Source: Chloroflexota bacterium | GTDB taxonomy: Bacteria; Chloroflexota; UBA6077 | Direction: 5' to 3' | Length of the DNA stretch: 6,195 nucleotides | Assembly (NCBI GenBank): GCA_021845945.1 | Contig: JAJZRD010000223.1 | Coordinates: forward strand, 1 to 6,195 | Shown here: positions 5,071 through 6,195 of the stretch, piece after piece | Layout of the letters: each line of letters starts with the position of its first letter | Position numbering within the stretch: position 1 is the stretch's first letter | Notes under the pieces: generated by a model | Database searches by the model: none | Told to the model about the DNA's origin: nothing | Seen by the model: only the letters and a program-made list of their open reading frames with translations | Program-made: the position numbers and the translations under genes

Positions 5071-5760
5071 GTGAAGTTGTCGGTGGTCATCCCTGTATTC
5101 AACGAGCTGGCAACCTTGAAGGCGATCCTGGACCGGGTCCGGGCGGCGCCGGTGGCGCCCCTGGGGCTGGAGATCGTGGTGGTCGACGACTGCTCCACCG
5201 ACGGTAGCCGGGAGATCCTGAAGGAGGAGGCTCGAGCCGGCGACCTGATGGTGATCCTGCACGAGGAGAACCAGGGCAAGGGAGCGGCCGTCCGTAGCGG
5301 CCTCGCGGCCGTTACCGGCGACGTCGTGCTGATCCAGGACGCGGACCTGGAGTACGATCCGGCGGACTACCCACTGCTGCTGAAGCCCATCCTGGCCGGA
5401 AAGGCGCAGGTGGTGTACGGCTCTCGTTTCCTGGGCGAGCACAAAGCGATGTACTTCTGGCACTCGGTGGGCAATCGCTTCGTCACCCTCGTGACCAACG
5501 CCCTCTTCGACACCACTCTCACCGACATGGAGACCTGCTACAAGCTCTTCACTGCGGAGGTGGCCAGGAGCATCGAGCTTCGGTCGCCCCGCTGGGGGTT
5601 CGACCCGGAGATAACGGCCCGCATCCTTCGCCAGGGCTACCGAATCTACGAGGTGCCCATCTCCTACGCGGGCCGGGAGTATCAGGAGGGAAAGAAGATC
5701 ACCTGGAAGGACGGCTTGGTGGTGTTTTTCACCCTGCTGCGCTATCGATTCCTGCCCTAG
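5071..5760 (+). CDS. GT2-family glycosyltransferase, dolichol/polyprenyl-phosphate mannosyltransferase-like
   Basis: This GT-A-fold enzyme probably moves a sugar from a nucleotide donor to a polyprenyl phosphate at the inner membrane face. Its 229 residues carry the DPM1-like pattern: KLSVVIPVFNELATL (2-16), EIVVVDDCSTDGS (34-46), HEENQGKGAAVRSGL (64-78), the metal-binding DXD within IQDADLEYDP (88-97, D90-A-D92), YGSRFLG (116-122), the TDMETCYKLF acceptor-side motif (151-160), GFDPEITARI (176-185) and EVPISYAGREYQEGKKITWK (194-213). There is no C-terminal membrane domain, so it is the short soluble type that usually works with membrane partners. The GTG at 5071 is the only start that keeps the N-terminal strand; a stop lies in frame at 5044-5046. 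Its ribosome site is weak (GGTG, 7 nt away). A YfhO-like membrane protein gene follows after 9 nt. Sugar and acceptor are not determined. Confidence 0.92.
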   Translation: MKLSVVIPVFNELATLKAILDRVRAAPVAPLGLEIVVVDDCSTDGSREILKEEARAGDLMVILHEENQGKGAAVRSGLAAVTGDVVLIQDADLEYDPADYPLLLKPILAGKAQVVYGSRFLGEHKAMYFWHSVGNRFVTLVTNALFDTTLTDMETCYKLFTAEVARSIELRSPRWGFDPEITARILRQGYRIYEVPISYAGREYQEGKKITWKDGLVVFFTLLRYRFLP

Positions 5761-5763
5761 GAG
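5759..5763 (+). promoter_or_regulatory. Shine-Dalgarno of the YfhO-like gene overlapping the upstream stop
   Basis: AGGAG overlaps the TAG stop of the glycosyltransferase gene and lies 6 nt before the GTG at 5770. The overlap implies one transcript and translational coupling. Confidence 0.65.
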
Positions 5764-5769
5764 ATCCCT

Positions 5770-6195
5770 GTGCGTAAAGTGTGGTCGGGCGCAGCGGCGG
5801 CAGCCATCCTCGCCGCTCTGGTGGCCCTGTTCTATCGAGACCTCCTGTTCCGGGGCCTCATCCTGGGAGACTACGACGCTTTCGTCTACTTCTACCCTCT
5901 TCGCCAGTACGCGGCCGACGCGCTGAGGCAGGGACGTTTCCCCCTCTGGAACCCCGACCTCTTTCTGGGCGCCCCCTTCTTCGCCAACGTCCAGACCGCG
6001 GTGCTCTACCCGCTGAACCTGCTCTTTGTCTGGCTCCCCACCCCCTTCGCATACTCGGCCTCGGTCGTGCTCCACCTGCTGCTGGCGGGCGTGGCGATCT
6101 ACCTGTTCGCCAGCCGCTCCCTGGGGGTATCCCTGCTGCCGGGGCTGCTGGCCGCGATCACCTTCGTGTTCAGCGGCTTCATGACGGGCCAGACG
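5770..6195 (+). CDS. YfhO-like multi-pass membrane protein, 5' part only
   Basis: This frame starts at GTG 5770 and is open for 142 codons to the window edge. It begins MRKVWSGAAAAAILAALVAL, a short positive N-terminus followed by a first membrane segment (about 5-22). Next comes a hydrophilic loop with GDYDAFVYFYPLRQYAADAL (33-52) and FPLWNPDLFLGAPFFANVQT (57-76). Further membrane segments are at about 77-92, 94-113 and 120-138, the last ending ITFVFSGFMTGQT. The order Asp-containing loop, YPLR, PLWNP, G-P-x-x-A-N-x-Q, LAG, FSGF is typical of the YfhO family, GT-C-like membrane proteins thought to transfer sugars from lipid carriers. D34 and D36 sit where GT-C enzymes place a catalytic Asp. 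The coupling to a DPM1-like glycosyltransferase fits a make-then-use pair for a polyprenyl-phosphate sugar. The family is usually 700-900 residues, so most of the gene lies outside. Confidence 0.85.
   Translation, partial: MRKVWSGAAAAAILAALVALFYRDLLFRGLILGDYDAFVYFYPLRQYAADALRQGRFPLWNPDLFLGAPFFANVQTAVLYPLNLLFVWLPTPFAYSASVVLHLLLAGVAIYLFASRSLGVSLLPGLLAAITFVFSGFMTGQT

Noticed and set aside
4888..6075. 395-codon minus-strand open frame
   Set aside because: It is antisense to the glycosyltransferase and the YfhO-like gene, both of which carry clear family motifs on the plus strand.

Overview
The window is GC-rich chromosomal DNA from a bacterium that often starts genes with GTG or TTG. It holds two divergent gene blocks separated by about 590 bp without a convincing gene. 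The minus-strand block, in transcription order, is rpmI (L35), rplT (L20), a SpoU/TrmH-family RNA methyltransferase, pheS and pheT. The pheT gene runs off the left edge. This translation-machinery order, with a SpoU methyltransferase just ahead of pheST, is known from Firmicutes (B. subtilis has ysgA-pheS-pheT) and, from memory, from Chloroflexota. The high GC, the palindromic intergenic repeat and the DPM1-like glycosyltransferase next to a YfhO-like membrane protein make me lean to Chloroflexota or a deep-branching high-GC Firmicute. This assignment is tentative.

Layout: pheT (1-1748, minus, 3' end missing), pheS (1763-2797, minus), methyltransferase (2852-3664, minus), rplT (3780-4145, minus, TTG start), rpmI (4283-4483, minus), a spacer with two back-to-back promoters and several stem-loops (4484-5070), a GT2 glycosyltransferase (5071-5760, plus), and the first 142 codons of a YfhO-like multi-pass membrane protein (5770-6195, plus, cut by the right edge).

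The minus block supplies two 50S proteins, a probable rRNA 2'-O-methyltransferase, and both subunits of phenylalanyl-tRNA synthetase. A terminator-like hairpin between rplT and the methyltransferase may split the block or attenuate it. The unusually long rpmI-rplT gap can fold into nested stems that end at the rplT ribosome binding site, which suggests post-transcriptional control. infC, the usual gene upstream of rpmI, is not here. The plus block is a tight two-gene unit that probably makes or uses a lipid-linked sugar at the membrane.

I see no CRISPR array, rRNA, tRNA, transposase or phage gene. Nothing here is clearly a new biological system. The most interesting signals are the RNA structures around rplT and the palindrome at the methyltransferase-pheS junction.
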